This document shows positions 1 through 6,465 of a stretch of 6,922 bases of DNA, one piece after another. The stretch is taken from the NCBI GenBank assembly GCA_934511335.1, contig CAKSWL010000109.1:1-6922 (forward strand), written 5' to 3'. The position numbers and the translations under genes were made by a program. Source of the DNA: an uncultured Cloacibacillus sp. (GTDB taxonomy: Bacteria; Synergistota; Synergistia; Synergistales; Synergistaceae). The notes under the pieces are model-generated. The model ran no database searches. It saw nothing but the letters and a program-made list of their open reading frames with translations, and had not been told where the DNA came from. Position 1 is the stretch's first letter, and each line of letters starts with the position of its first letter.

Positions 1-756
1 CACCTTGGGCATATACTCATGCTTCCCCAGGTAGCTCCCGTAGGTGATCATGACGCCCATCGCCAGGGAGAGCGAATAGAAGCACTGACCGGCCGCCGTC
101 AGCATCATTTCACCGGAAATCTTTGAAAAATCCGGCTTCAGGTAGAAACTCAGCCCCGCTCCAGCACCTGGCAGCGTTATCGAGCGGACGATGAGGAGCA
201 GAAGTATCACGAAGAGAGCCGGCATAAGGATCTTGCAGCTCTTCTCTATGCCGCTGCTGACGCCGCGGTATACTACGGCGATGACGAGCGCCATGACCGC
301 GCAGTGGTAGGCGATCGCCTGCACGGGGTCGGAGACGAAGGCGCCGAAGACGTCCCCTGACTTGCCCGCGGCGGCGGCCTCCATCAGGCCGCCGAAGGAC
401 TTGAACATGTAGGCCAGCGTCCAGCCGGCGATGACCGCATAGTATGAGAGGATGACAAAGGCGCAGAAGAAGCCCATCCACCCCACTATCGGCCAGGCGC
501 CGCCGCCAAGTTTTCTGAAAGTTCCCACCGCGTCAAGCTTTGCTCTGCGCCCCATGGCAAATTCCGCGAGCATGAGCGACGCTCCGATTATTATTACGAT
601 AGCAATATAAACAAGAACGAACGCCCCTCCGCCATATTTACCGGTAATGTACGGGAAGCGCCAGATGTTTCCAAGCCCAACGGCAGATCCGGCGGCGGCC
701 ATGATAAAGCCGAACCTGCTCCCCCACTGTTCTCTGTTTTCTGAATTTCCTGCCAT
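1..756 (-). CDS. Sodium:neurotransmitter symporter (NSS/SNF) family transporter, N-terminal 252 residues, cut by window edge
   Basis: Secondary transporter of the LeuT fold, expected to use the Na+ gradient to import an amino acid or related small molecule across the inner membrane. Visible are residues 1-252, about half of a usual 440-500 aa protein. TM1 carries the family signature: SAVGLGNIWRFPY at 24-36, with the unwound Gly-rich stretch, N30 (equivalent to a LeuT Na1 ligand) and gate arginine R33. TM3 fits SYYAVIAGWTLAY from residue 104. TM6 carries GQCFYSLSLAMGVMITYGSY at 223-242, where LeuT has GQIFFTLSLGFG. S228 replaces the LeuT sodium-ligand Thr, and M233 replaces the pocket Phe, so the substrate pocket differs from LeuT. 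Substrate cannot be read from this. The ATG at 756 is preceded by GAGAGGAG (766-773) at 9-nt spacing. An in-frame ATG at 765 abuts that site and is less likely. The gene stands alone behind its own promoter. Confidence 0.93.
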   Translation of the reverse strand, partial: MAGNSENREQWGSRFGFIMAAAGSAVGLGNIWRFPYITGKYGGGAFVLVYIAIVIIIGASLMLAEFAMGRRAKLDAVGTFRKLGGGAWPIVGWMGFFCAFVILSYYAVIAGWTLAYMFKSFGGLMEAAAAGKSGDVFGAFVSDPVQAIAYHCAVMALVIAVVYRGVSSGIEKSCKILMPALFVILLLLIVRSITLPGAGAGLSFYLKPDFSKISGEMMLTAAGQCFYSLSLAMGVMITYGSYLGKHEYMPKV

Positions 757-828
757 AAAAACCATCTCCTCTCAAAGGTATGCAGATTTCCGAATTTAAT
801 TTATAATTCCAATTTTCCGGTTTTATCT

Positions 829-857
829 ATGATAACACAAATTTATTTTCAAAACAA
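829..857 (-). promoter_or_regulatory. Probable promoter of the NSS transporter gene
   Basis: On the minus strand, TTGTTT (852-857) is followed by a 17-nt spacer and TATCAT (829-834). A TG dinucleotide sits one base before the -10, which makes it an extended -10. The expected start is near 822, giving a leader of about 65 nt to the ATG at 756. The surrounding DNA is very AT-rich compared with the genes. An imperfect palindrome TGTCCGACA (859-867) lies immediately upstream of the -35 and could be a regulator site. Assigned by eye from consensus matching only. Confidence 0.5.
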
Positions 858-971
858 ATGTCCGACAAATTATTTTATGTCTTTCTTTTGTTTATTTACC
901 CTTTTATGCAAAAGCCTTTACTTTTTAGCGCTTTTTTATTTGTCCCTAAAAATCGTTTTGTCCGTGAAGAG

Positions 972-1020
972 AGATAAAAAAATAAACCACGTGCATTTTA
1001 CGTCGTGCACGTGGTTTATT
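972..1020 (-). terminator. Intrinsic terminator of the rny-ymdB transcript
   Basis: A perfect 15-bp inverted repeat (981-995 and 1006-1020, arms AATAAACCACGTGCA and its complement) encloses a 10-nt loop. Read on the minus strand, the stem is followed directly by TTTTTAT. It begins only 4 nt past the ymdB stop codon, so it ends that transcript and insulates the downstream transporter gene. The plus-strand reading ends TTTATTCTTGTT, so some bidirectional activity is possible, but no plus-strand gene converges here. Confidence 0.92.
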
Positions 1021-1024
1021 CTTG

Positions 1025-1804
1025 TTATTCAGTCACAGCTCTGTTTATCCTGCGGATGTCTAGGGAACGCCCAGTCTCCGAGTCTATCTCTACAATGACG
1101 CCTTGGAATCTCACGTTTTCATCGGAAACCTCAAATTTACACGGCGTCCCCGTGAGGAATTTCGGAAGTACCGATTCCGCCGTCATCCCGATTACCCCTC
1201 CGTGGCCGCCGGTCATGCCGGCGTCGGAGATAAAGGCGGTGCCTCCCGGCAGGATCTCCTCGTCGGCGGTCTGGACGTGCGTGTGGGTCCCCACGACGGC
1301 GGATACCTTTCCGTCAAGGTAGACGCCGAGCGCCCGCTTTTCGGAGGTCGCCTCCGCGTGGATGTCGACGAATATCGACGGCACGGGGCATTCGGAGACG
1401 ATTTTATCAGCCGTCTGAAAGGGGCAGTCGAGAGGCGGCATGAAGGTGCGCCCCTGGAGACATAGGACGGCAAGCCTTTTGCCCTCTTTCTCGTAGACGG
1501 CGTAGCCGCGCCCGCGTGCGCCCTGCGGATGGTTCGCGGGGCGCAGGACGGCCTTCTCGCTGTCCAGCAGCGGGATGAAATCCTTTTTGTCCCAGATGTG
1601 GTTGCCGTTCGTCAGGATGTCGACGCCGGCCGCGAAGAGCTCTCTCATGACCTTTTCGGTGAGGCCGAAGCCGCCGGCGCCGTTTTCTCCGTTGGCGATG
1701 ATGAAATCAAAGCCGCCGTATTCTTCCCGGAGTTTGGGAATCTCCCGCGCCGCCGCTTCGCGGCCCGGACGTCCCATGATGTCGCCGATAAAAAGTATGC
1801 GCAT
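1025..1804 (-). CDS. ymdB: YmdB family metallophosphoesterase (TIGR00282 type)
   Basis: A 259-aa dinuclear-metal phosphoesterase of the calcineurin-like superfamily, matching the usual YmdB length (about 264 aa). The B. subtilis homologue hydrolyses 2',3'-cyclic nucleotides and influences biofilm and motility decisions. The metal-binding set is complete: D8 in GDIMGRPGR, E40 and N41 in NGENGAGG, N68 and H69 in NGNHIWD, H149 in DIHAEATSEK, and H174 and H176 in GTHTHVQTAD. There is no signal peptide or membrane segment, so it is cytoplasmic. The ATG lies 9 nt beyond the rny stop, and the only upstream pairing sequence is an AGG overlapping that stop, so translational coupling to rny is likely. 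The rny-ymdB order is conserved in many Gram-positive genomes, which suggests linked roles in RNA turnover. Which cyclic or linear phosphoester it cleaves here is inferred from the family only. Confidence 0.95.
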   Translation of the reverse strand: MRILFIGDIMGRPGREAAAREIPKLREEYGGFDFIIANGENGAGGFGLTEKVMRELFAAGVDILTNGNHIWDKKDFIPLLDSEKAVLRPANHPQGARGRGYAVYEKEGKRLAVLCLQGRTFMPPLDCPFQTADKIVSECPVPSIFVDIHAEATSEKRALGVYLDGKVSAVVGTHTHVQTADEEILPGGTAFISDAGMTGGHGGVIGMTAESVLPKFLTGTPCKFEVSDENVRFQGVIVEIDSETGRSLDIRRINRAVTE

Positions 1805-1813
1805 GCTCAGAGC

Positions 1814-3355
1814 CTATTTCGCATACTCCACGGCGCGGGTCTCCCTGATCAAAGTGACCTTTATCTGTCCGGGATATCTGAGTTCTTCTTCGATCTTGCG
1901 CGCGATATCGTAGGCGAGCTTCTGCATCTCGCCGTCGTCGGTCACGGTGGGAGCCACCGCCACGCGCACCTCGCGTCCGGCCTGGATCGCGAAGGCCTTG
2001 CTGACGCCGGAGAAGGTTTTGGCGACCTCTTCAAGCTTTTCAAGGCGTTTCACGTAGGCGTCGAGGCTCTCGCGCCGCGCGCCGGGGCGCGAAGCGGAAA
2101 CGGCGTCCGCCGCCGCCACGAGCACGGCGTAGATCGTCAGCGGTTCTTCGTCTTCATGGTGGGAGGCGATCGCGTTCACGATGTCGTGGCTCTCGCCGTA
2201 ACGTTTCGCGAGGTCCGCACCGATTTTCGCGTGCGTGCCCTCTACCTGGTGGTCAACAGCCTTGCCTATATCATGCAAAAGCCCTGCTCTGCGGGCCTTC
2301 AATTCATCGAGTCCCAGCTCCGCCGCCATCACGCCCGAAAGATGCGCCACTTCGAGGCTGTGGGCGAGGGCGTTCTGTCCGTAGCTGGTGCGGTAACGCA
2401 GTTGTCCGATTATCTTTGCCAGTTCTCCGTGCATGTTTTTGATGCCTGTTTCGAGAAGCGCCTCTTCGGCGGTCTCAAGGATCTGGATCTGAACGTCTTT
2501 CTCCGCCCGTTCTATTATTTCCTCTATACGGGCGGGGTGGATCCTGCCGTCGACGACCAGTCTCTCAAGCGAAAGGCGGGCCACTTCGCGGCGCACAGGA
2601 TCGAAGCTGCTCAGCGTGACGGCCTCGGGGGTATCGTCAACGATGAGGTCTACTCCGGTGAGCGTTTCAAAAGTTCTGATGTTGCGCCCCTCGCGCCCGA
2701 TGATGCGCCCCTTCATCTCATCGGAGGGGAGGTTCACGACGCTTACTACCACGTCGGAGGCAAATTCTACGCTGCAGCGCTGGATGGCCGTCGCGATCAC
2801 CTCTTGCGCCTTGCGGTCGGCGTCGCGCTTCGCGCGCTCTTCAAGCTCCTTGAGACGCAGCCCGATAAGGTGGTTCGCCTCGGACTCCACTTCTGCTAAG
2901 AGCTGGTCGCGCGCCTCTTCGCGCGTCAGCTGGGCGATCTGTTCCAGCTTCGCGATGAGTTCCTGTTCCTGCGCGGAGAGCCTGTTCAGCTTTTCCTGCA
3001 CATGTTCGTTGCGGTTCTTGAGTTCTTCTTCTTTGCGGCTGATGTTCTCGATTTTTTTGTCGAGATTTTCTTCCTTCTGTTCAAGCCTGCGCTCGGAACG
3101 CTGAAGTTCGCCGCGCCGTTCCTTTGTGTCGCGGTCGAGCTCTTGTCTCAGCCTGTGTATCTCTTCCTTGCCTTCGGCAAGGATGTCGCGCTTCGCGGCC
3201 TCGGCCTTTTTAGTAGCCTCTTGGATGATGCGTTCCGACTCTGAAAGGGCTCCTCTGAATTTTTTCTCTTCACTTTTTTTGTGATATGTAAAACCGCCCA
3301 GCGCGCCGACGGCGAGCCCGGTGATTATACATAGTACAGCTGTGGTAAATTCCAT
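1814..3355 (-). CDS. rny: Ribonuclease Y, membrane-anchored endoribonuclease
   Basis: A 513-aa RNase Y that initiates mRNA decay by endonucleolytic cleavage at the inner face of the membrane. Domain order is complete. An N-terminal hydrophobic anchor lies at about residues 5-23, followed by a positively charged stop. A long charged coiled coil spans about 27-185. The KH RNA-binding domain contains the [12 protein letters not shown] loop at 216-227. The HD hydrolase domain has HSLEVA at 332-337, the catalytic H361-D362 pair in LLHDIGK, and HHED at 399-402. The C-terminal part ends in [12 protein letters not shown]. The length is within the usual 510-520 aa. The ATG at 3355 has GAGGTG (3363-3368) at 7-nt spacing. 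It heads the rny-ymdB unit and is preceded by a structured 317-bp gap with two candidate promoters. No key residue is missing. Confidence 0.98.
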   Translation of the reverse strand: MEFTTAVLCIITGLAVGALGGFTYHKKSEEKKFRGALSESERIIQEATKKAEAAKRDILAEGKEEIHRLRQELDRDTKERRGELQRSERRLEQKEENLDKKIENISRKEEELKNRNEHVQEKLNRLSAQEQELIAKLEQIAQLTREEARDQLLAEVESEANHLIGLRLKELEERAKRDADRKAQEVIATAIQRCSVEFASDVVVSVVNLPSDEMKGRIIGREGRNIRTFETLTGVDLIVDDTPEAVTLSSFDPVRREVARLSLERLVVDGRIHPARIEEIIERAEKDVQIQILETAEEALLETGIKNMHGELAKIIGQLRYRTSYGQNALAHSLEVAHLSGVMAAELGLDELKARRAGLLHDIGKAVDHQVEGTHAKIGADLAKRYGESHDIVNAIASHHEDEEPLTIYAVLVAAADAVSASRPGARRESLDAYVKRLEKLEEVAKTFSGVSKAFAIQAGREVRVAVAPTVTDDGEMQKLAYDIARKIEEELRYPGQIKVTLIRETRAVEYAK

Positions 3356-3416
3356 TTTCTTTCACCTCATTATTCTTTTGTCATGGTCCATGTCAAGCGT
3401 TGTTGTCAGACGTAAA

Positions 3417-3425
3417 ATTATATCA
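3417..3425 (-). promoter_or_regulatory. Candidate proximal rny promoter (extended -10)
   Basis: On the minus strand TGATATAAT gives a perfect TATAAT (3417-3422) with the TGn extension (3423-3425). The hexamer 17 nt upstream (AATTCA, 3440-3445) is a poor -35, which extended -10 promoters tolerate. The predicted start is near 3410, giving a leader of about 55 nt before the rny ATG. Confidence 0.5.
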
Positions 3426-3462
3426 AATGAAATCAATAATGAATTTTATGCCAACGTCAGGT

Positions 3463-3491
3463 ATTGTACATAAAAAACGCCTATTTCACAA
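3463..3491 (-). promoter_or_regulatory. Candidate distal rny promoter
   Basis: On the minus strand TTGTGA (3486-3491) is followed by exactly 17 nt and TACAAT (3463-3468), a 4/6 and 5/6 match to the sigma-70-type hexamers. It overlaps the candidate recG-side terminator at 3472-3500, so terminator U-tract and promoter spacer share bases. Transcription from it would start near 3456 and run into rny. The alternative is a chance match in AT-rich sequence. Confidence 0.35.
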
Positions 3492-3500
3492 GAGGTAGGC
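3472..3500 (-). terminator. Candidate terminator downstream of recG
   Basis: On the minus strand GCCTA (3496-3500) pairs with TAGGC (3479-3483) across a 12-nt loop, then G and six T (3472-3477). The stem is only 5 bp, so it is weaker than the ymdB terminator. It lies about 170 nt past the recG stop, and no better minus-strand terminator is seen between. An overlapping hairpin (3491-3512) uses the same GCC bases, so the two structures compete. Confidence 0.45.
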
Positions 3501-3648
3501 TCAAAGCCCTCTAACAAACCTTTTTATTTTTCCCCTGCGCAAGCCTCTTTCGCGGGAAAAGGTCGCGTATCGCCTCCAAGGAACTTGATGAAGGAAACGC
3601 CTTGCCGTCTGCCGGCGGGCTGTTATTTATAAGCGGATATTTCTGCTT

Positions 3649-3660
3649 CCGGCGTTTTTT
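3649..3660 (+). terminator. Candidate plus-strand intrinsic terminator tail
   Basis: On the plus strand CCGGCG (3649-3654) is followed by six T (3655-3660). It can pair with TGCCGG at 3610-3615 (one G-U pair), enclosing the AAGCGGA-TATT-TCTGCTT hairpin that ends right beside it. Coaxial stacking of the two stems would resemble an intrinsic terminator. No plus-strand gene precedes it, so it matters only if the 3472-3660 element is transcribed on that strand. Confidence 0.3.
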
Positions 3661-3672
3661 GAGAGATTTTTT

Positions 3673-5736
3673 TCAGGACAGTTCTTCCGCGCCTGCGGCG
3701 CTGATTTTTGCGCGCAGGGCGGGAGGCAGCGCGCCGGCGCCCTCTTTTTCAAGAAATTCCCGCGCGTCCTCCCGCGCGGTCTCAGCAAGAGGGCCGTCTT
3801 GCCGCAGGTCGGCGACCTGAAAGTGTGCGAGGCCGTGCTGCGCCGTGCCGACGATCTCTCCCGCGCCGCGCTGTTCCAAATCGGCCTTAGCGATCTCAAA
3901 GCCGTCGCTGGTAGAGGCAAAGATACGCAGCCGCGCCGCGTCTTCAGGATGGAGGGAGAGCAGAACACAGAGGCCGCGCCGCGCGCCGCGTCCGACCCGG
4001 CCGCGCAGCTGGTGGAGCTGCGCAAGACCGTACCGTTCGGGCGACTCGATAACGATCACCGTCGCTTCCGGCACGTCGACGCCGACTTCAAGAACGGTGG
4101 TCCCCACCAGCAGCTGCGATCGTCCGCCGCAAAAGCCAGAGAGCGCCGCCTCTTTTTCGCGGCTCTCCATCTGCCCGTGTATCAGCGCAATTTTTATGGG
4201 AGGAAGTTTTTTTGTCAGCCATGTAAAACGTTTGACGGCAGCCGGCAGTTCGGAGGCTCCCTCTTCTTCGACGCGCGGGCAGATCCAGTAGACGCGGCCG
4301 CCGGATAGTATCTCTTCGGCGATGAAGCGCAGCAGCTTCGCGAGCTGGTCTTTGCCGATTATCCTTGTCTCAACTGGGGCGCGCCCCGCCGGGCGTCCTT
4401 CGATCACCGACAGATCGAGGTCGCCGTAGAGGGTGAGGGCCGTCGTCCGCGGTATCGGAGTGGCGCTCATCATCAGCAGGTGCGGCCTGACGCCGTTTTT
4501 CAGAAGCCGCGCGCGCTGGCGCACGCCGAAACGCTGCTGTTCGTCGATTATGAGGGCGCCGAGGTTTTTAAATTTTACTTCGTCGGATAGCAGCGCCTGG
4601 GTGCCGGTGACGACGGCGGCAGAGCCGTCCGCTGCGCCGGCCAGCGCCGCGCGCCGCCTCTGCGCGGGCATCTGTGATTTTATGAGCACGCAGCCAAGGC
4701 CGAGCGGGGCGAGGTATTTTTCCGCCTGCGCGTGAAGCTGTCCCGCGAGCACCTCCGTCGGGGCGAGCATGGCGCACTGGGCGCCGCTGTCGCAGACTCC
4801 CGCGGCGAAGGCGATGGCGACTAGGGTCTTGCCGGAGCCGACGTCTCCCTGAAGAAGACGCGATATCGGCCTCCCGGAGGCCCCATCGGCAAATATTTCG
4901 TCGATCACACGGCGCTGCGAGGCGGTCAGCGCAAAGGGGAGGGCCGCCGTCAGCGCCGCTAAGAGCGGACCTTTTTTTAAGGGAACGGCGGCGCTATTTG
5001 CGCGCTCTTTTTGCAAGGCGGCGAGGATGAGATGAATGGTGAAGAGCTCCGCGTAGGCAAAACGGCGGCGGGCCTCTTTCCAGCTTTCGGGCGTCTCCGG
5101 CATGTGCATCTCATATATCGCCCGCGATATGGGCATGAGGCCGTTCTTTTTAATTATGGCGGGCGGCAGCTCTTCCTCCGCCAGCAGACGGTATTTTTCC
5201 ACCGCGGCGCAGGCGAAGGCACGGAACCATTTTTGCGGCAGTCCCTCCGTGGAGGGATATCGCGGGACGATTCCGGTAAAGGGGACGGCGTTTTTCTCTT
5301 CTTTTTTTATGAGCTCAAATTCAGGCTCCGTCATCTCAAATACGGAAGTCCTCAGCGAGGGGATGCCGTAGAGCGCCACCTGCGCCCCCTCCGCGAGCGT
5401 ACGCTCCAGCCCCTTACGATTGAACCAGACGGCGTCAAGGTATCCGCTGCCGTCAGAGAGGCGGCAGCGGATCAGACACCGTCCGCGGCCGGGGAGCGGC
5501 CTGACATCCACGCCGCAAACGGCGGCACGGACGACGGCGGCAGCGCCAGGCACAAGCTCCGCGATTTTTTTGATGTTCCGCCGGTCCTCGTAGCGCCGGG
5601 GAAAGAAGAACAGTAAATCTTCCACCGAGCGCAGCCCCAGCTTTTCCAGCAGGGCGCTGCGGCGCGGCCCAACTCCTTTGAGCGCCGAGAGCGGCAGCGA
5701 CAGTTTTTCGCCCGTTTCGTCAGACAAACTGCTCAC
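3673..5736 (-). CDS. recG: ATP-dependent DNA helicase RecG
   Basis: A 687-aa superfamily 2 helicase that regresses stalled replication forks and processes branched DNA in recombination and repair. The length matches E. coli RecG (693 aa). In order: a helix-hairpin-helix-like start (LKGVGPRRSALLEKLG, 19-34), the OB-fold wedge domain (about 60-145) that splits the junction, Walker A GDVGSGKT (297-304), the DEQQ box at 398-401, SATPIPRT (424-431), and motif VI QLRGRVGR (576-583). The RecG-specific TRG region reads FEIAKADLEQRGAGEIVGT (613-631). All catalytic motifs are intact. The start is a GTG at 5736 with no clear ribosome binding site. An in-frame stop lies at 5798-5800 and no other ATG, GTG or TTG occurs before 5736, so a TTG three codons later is the only close alternative. 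It follows the divIVA-like gene after 58 nt and is probably cotranscribed. Confidence 0.97.
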   Translation of the reverse strand: MSSLSDETGEKLSLPLSALKGVGPRRSALLEKLGLRSVEDLLFFFPRRYEDRRNIKKIAELVPGAAAVVRAAVCGVDVRPLPGRGRCLIRCRLSDGSGYLDAVWFNRKGLERTLAEGAQVALYGIPSLRTSVFEMTEPEFELIKKEEKNAVPFTGIVPRYPSTEGLPQKWFRAFACAAVEKYRLLAEEELPPAIIKKNGLMPISRAIYEMHMPETPESWKEARRRFAYAELFTIHLILAALQKERANSAAVPLKKGPLLAALTAALPFALTASQRRVIDEIFADGASGRPISRLLQGDVGSGKTLVAIAFAAGVCDSGAQCAMLAPTEVLAGQLHAQAEKYLAPLGLGCVLIKSQMPAQRRRAALAGAADGSAAVVTGTQALLSDEVKFKNLGALIIDEQQRFGVRQRARLLKNGVRPHLLMMSATPIPRTTALTLYGDLDLSVIEGRPAGRAPVETRIIGKDQLAKLLRFIAEEILSGGRVYWICPRVEEEGASELPAAVKRFTWLTKKLPPIKIALIHGQMESREKEAALSGFCGGRSQLLVGTTVLEVGVDVPEATVIVIESPERYGLAQLHQLRGRVGRGARRGLCVLLSLHPEDAARLRIFASTSDGFEIAKADLEQRGAGEIVGTAQHGLAHFQVADLRQDGPLAETAREDAREFLEKEGAGALPPALRAKISAAGAEELS

Positions 5737-5763
5737 GTCTTTGAACGCCGCGCCAGAGGCCGA

Positions 5764-5789
5764 CGGCGCGGTATTTTTATGGGGCGCCG
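5764..5789 (-). other. Small GC hairpin between divIVA and recG
   Basis: CGGCGC (5764-5769) and GCGCCG (5784-5789) form a perfect 6-bp stem with a 14-nt loop, just after the divIVA stop. No T-run follows on the minus strand, so it is unlikely to terminate. It may affect recG translation or mRNA processing. It could also be chance in GC-rich DNA. Confidence 0.3.
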
Positions 5790-5794
5790 CGGCC

Positions 5795-6418
5795 TCAGTC
5801 CGCGTCCATCAGGTCGCGCGGGTCGACGCCGAGGATGCCGCAGGCCGCCTCAAGGTCTTTGCGGTCAATCTTTTTTCCCGGTTCGGCGGGAAGCTCTTTC
5901 GGTTCGTCCGCAGGCTGTTTCTCCATGCCCTCGAGCACGCTGTCCACGGCGCCCGAGAGCTGAGAAGGACTCATCGCCTGGTTGAGCTGCGCGTCGAACT
6001 TCGCAAGGATGCCGCGGAATTCCTGCGCGTACATTTCGCGGATATTGCGTATCTGTTCGACTCCCGCGCGCAGGCGATCGGCTTCAGCCACCGCCTCGCG
6101 GCGCATCGAGTCCGCCTGCTCACGCGCGTCGGAGAGTATTTTATTCGCCTGTTCCCGCGCGCTCTTAACCCGTTCGTCGGCGCTCTTCTGCGCCATCAGC
6201 AGCGCTTCGTGGAGCACGTCTTTCATGCGCTCGTATTCCGCCAGGCTTTCCTGCTTGGCGGCCAGCTCACGTTCCAGCTCTTTGTTCTTCTGGTTGTAGT
6301 TTTGCAGGGCCTCAGCCACGTGGTCAAGGAATTCGTCGACCTCCGCCGCGTCGTACCCGCGGAGGCTTTTCTTAAACGATTGGTTCACAACATCAAGCGA
6401 GGTTAACAATTCAGACAT
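5795..6418 (-). CDS. divIVA: DivIVA-domain coiled-coil protein
   Basis: A 207-aa DivIVA family protein. Such proteins bind curved membrane at poles or septa and recruit division, chromosome-segregation or envelope factors. The N-terminal lipid-binding domain is clear: LTSLDVVNQSF at 5-15 and KSLRGYDAAEVDEFLDHV at 17-34, where L19-R20 take the place of the F17-R18 membrane-inserting pair of B. subtilis. A long charged coiled coil follows (about 35-145), then a Pro/Glu linker (168-181) and a short distinct C-terminal segment (183-207). The start at 6418 is set by AAAGGAG (6427-6433) with 8-nt spacing. The reading frame stays open 24 codons further upstream, but that stretch is the yggS-divIVA spacer with its hairpin and shows no family similarity. 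The gene lies downstream of yggS, as in many Gram-positive yggS/sepF/divIVA clusters, but no sepF or ylm genes are present between them. Its exact cellular role here is unknown. Confidence 0.9.
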   Translation of the reverse strand: MSELLTSLDVVNQSFKKSLRGYDAAEVDEFLDHVAEALQNYNQKNKELERELAAKQESLAEYERMKDVLHEALLMAQKSADERVKSAREQANKILSDAREQADSMRREAVAEADRLRAGVEQIRNIREMYAQEFRGILAKFDAQLNQAMSPSQLSGAVDSVLEGMEKQPADEPKELPAEPGKKIDRKDLEAACGILGVDPRDLMDAD

Positions 6419-6426
6419 TTTCTCTG

Positions 6427-6433
6427 CTCCTTT
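6427..6433 (-). promoter_or_regulatory. Ribosome binding site fixing the divIVA start
   Basis: AAAGGAG on the minus strand, 8 nt before the ATG at 6418, is the strongest Shine-Dalgarno match at any start in the window. It rules for the shorter 207-aa protein over the frame extension to 6490. Confidence 0.85.
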
Positions 6434-6465
6434 ATCGAAAATAATTTCTGCCAGCCAGCTGCCGG

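Larger units (their letters stand above)
3472..3660. ncRNA. Possible structured small RNA or structured untranslated region, strand undecided
   Basis: No convincing ORF lies here. The ends form a perfect 10-bp inverted repeat (AAAAAACGCC 3472-3481, GGCGTTTTTT 3651-3660). Internal hairpins are 3491-3512 (8 bp with a 3-nt bulge), TTTTCCC/GGGAAAA plus GCG/CGC (3528-3560), CAAGG/CCTTG (3577-3604), GCCG/CGGC (3604-3616), and AAGCGGA/TCTGCTT (3631-3648). In the last stem one pair is G-U on the plus strand but A-C on the minus, and the same holds for one pair of TGCCGG/CCGGCG (3610-3615, 3649-3654). This favours a plus-strand RNA ending at the T-run 3655-3660. I could find no good plus-strand promoter, however, and the neighbouring genes are all on the minus strand. 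It is 189 nt, about the size of 6S RNA, but I cannot match it to the 6S fold or any family I know. It may instead be only a recG 3' untranslated region. Confidence 0.35.

Noticed and set aside
829..1098. 89-codon plus-strand ORF across the intergenic spacer
   Set aside because: It runs through the ymdB terminator and into antisense ymdB. It has AT-rich random-looking composition and no ribosome binding site.
1529..2899. Long 456-codon open frame on the plus strand opposite rny and ymdB
   Set aside because: It is the antisense of strongly recognised rny and ymdB coding sequence. It shows no family motif and has no ribosome binding site, so it is a GC-rich codon-usage shadow.
3369..3396. TTGACA-N16-AATAAT promoter-like match on the minus strand just before rny
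   Set aside because: The hexamers are near consensus, but the -10 lies against the GAGGTG ribosome binding site. Transcription would start inside or past that site and leave rny without it. The upstream promoters fit better.
3472..3660. MITE-like mobile element suggested by the terminal inverted repeats
   Set aside because: The repeats are only 10 bp of A/T runs plus four G/C bases, no target-site duplication flanks them, and no second copy is in the window. Paired terminators or RNA ends explain them as well.
3472..3660. Known riboswitch, tRNA, tmRNA, SRP RNA or RNase P RNA in the recG-rny gap
   Set aside because: I looked for the conserved cores (such as the T-box sequence, cyclic-di-GMP, glycine and cobalamin boxes, the SRP tetraloop region, and tRNA arms with CCA) and found no match on either strand.
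3602..3820. Plus-strand 72-codon ORF starting in the recG-rny gap
   Set aside because: Most of it overlaps the recG 3' end in antisense, and no ribosome binding site or family similarity is seen.
5678..6406. Plus-strand 242-codon open frame opposite divIVA
   Set aside because: Antisense to a clear DivIVA protein. Its composition follows the complement of coiled-coil codons, with no recognisable domain.
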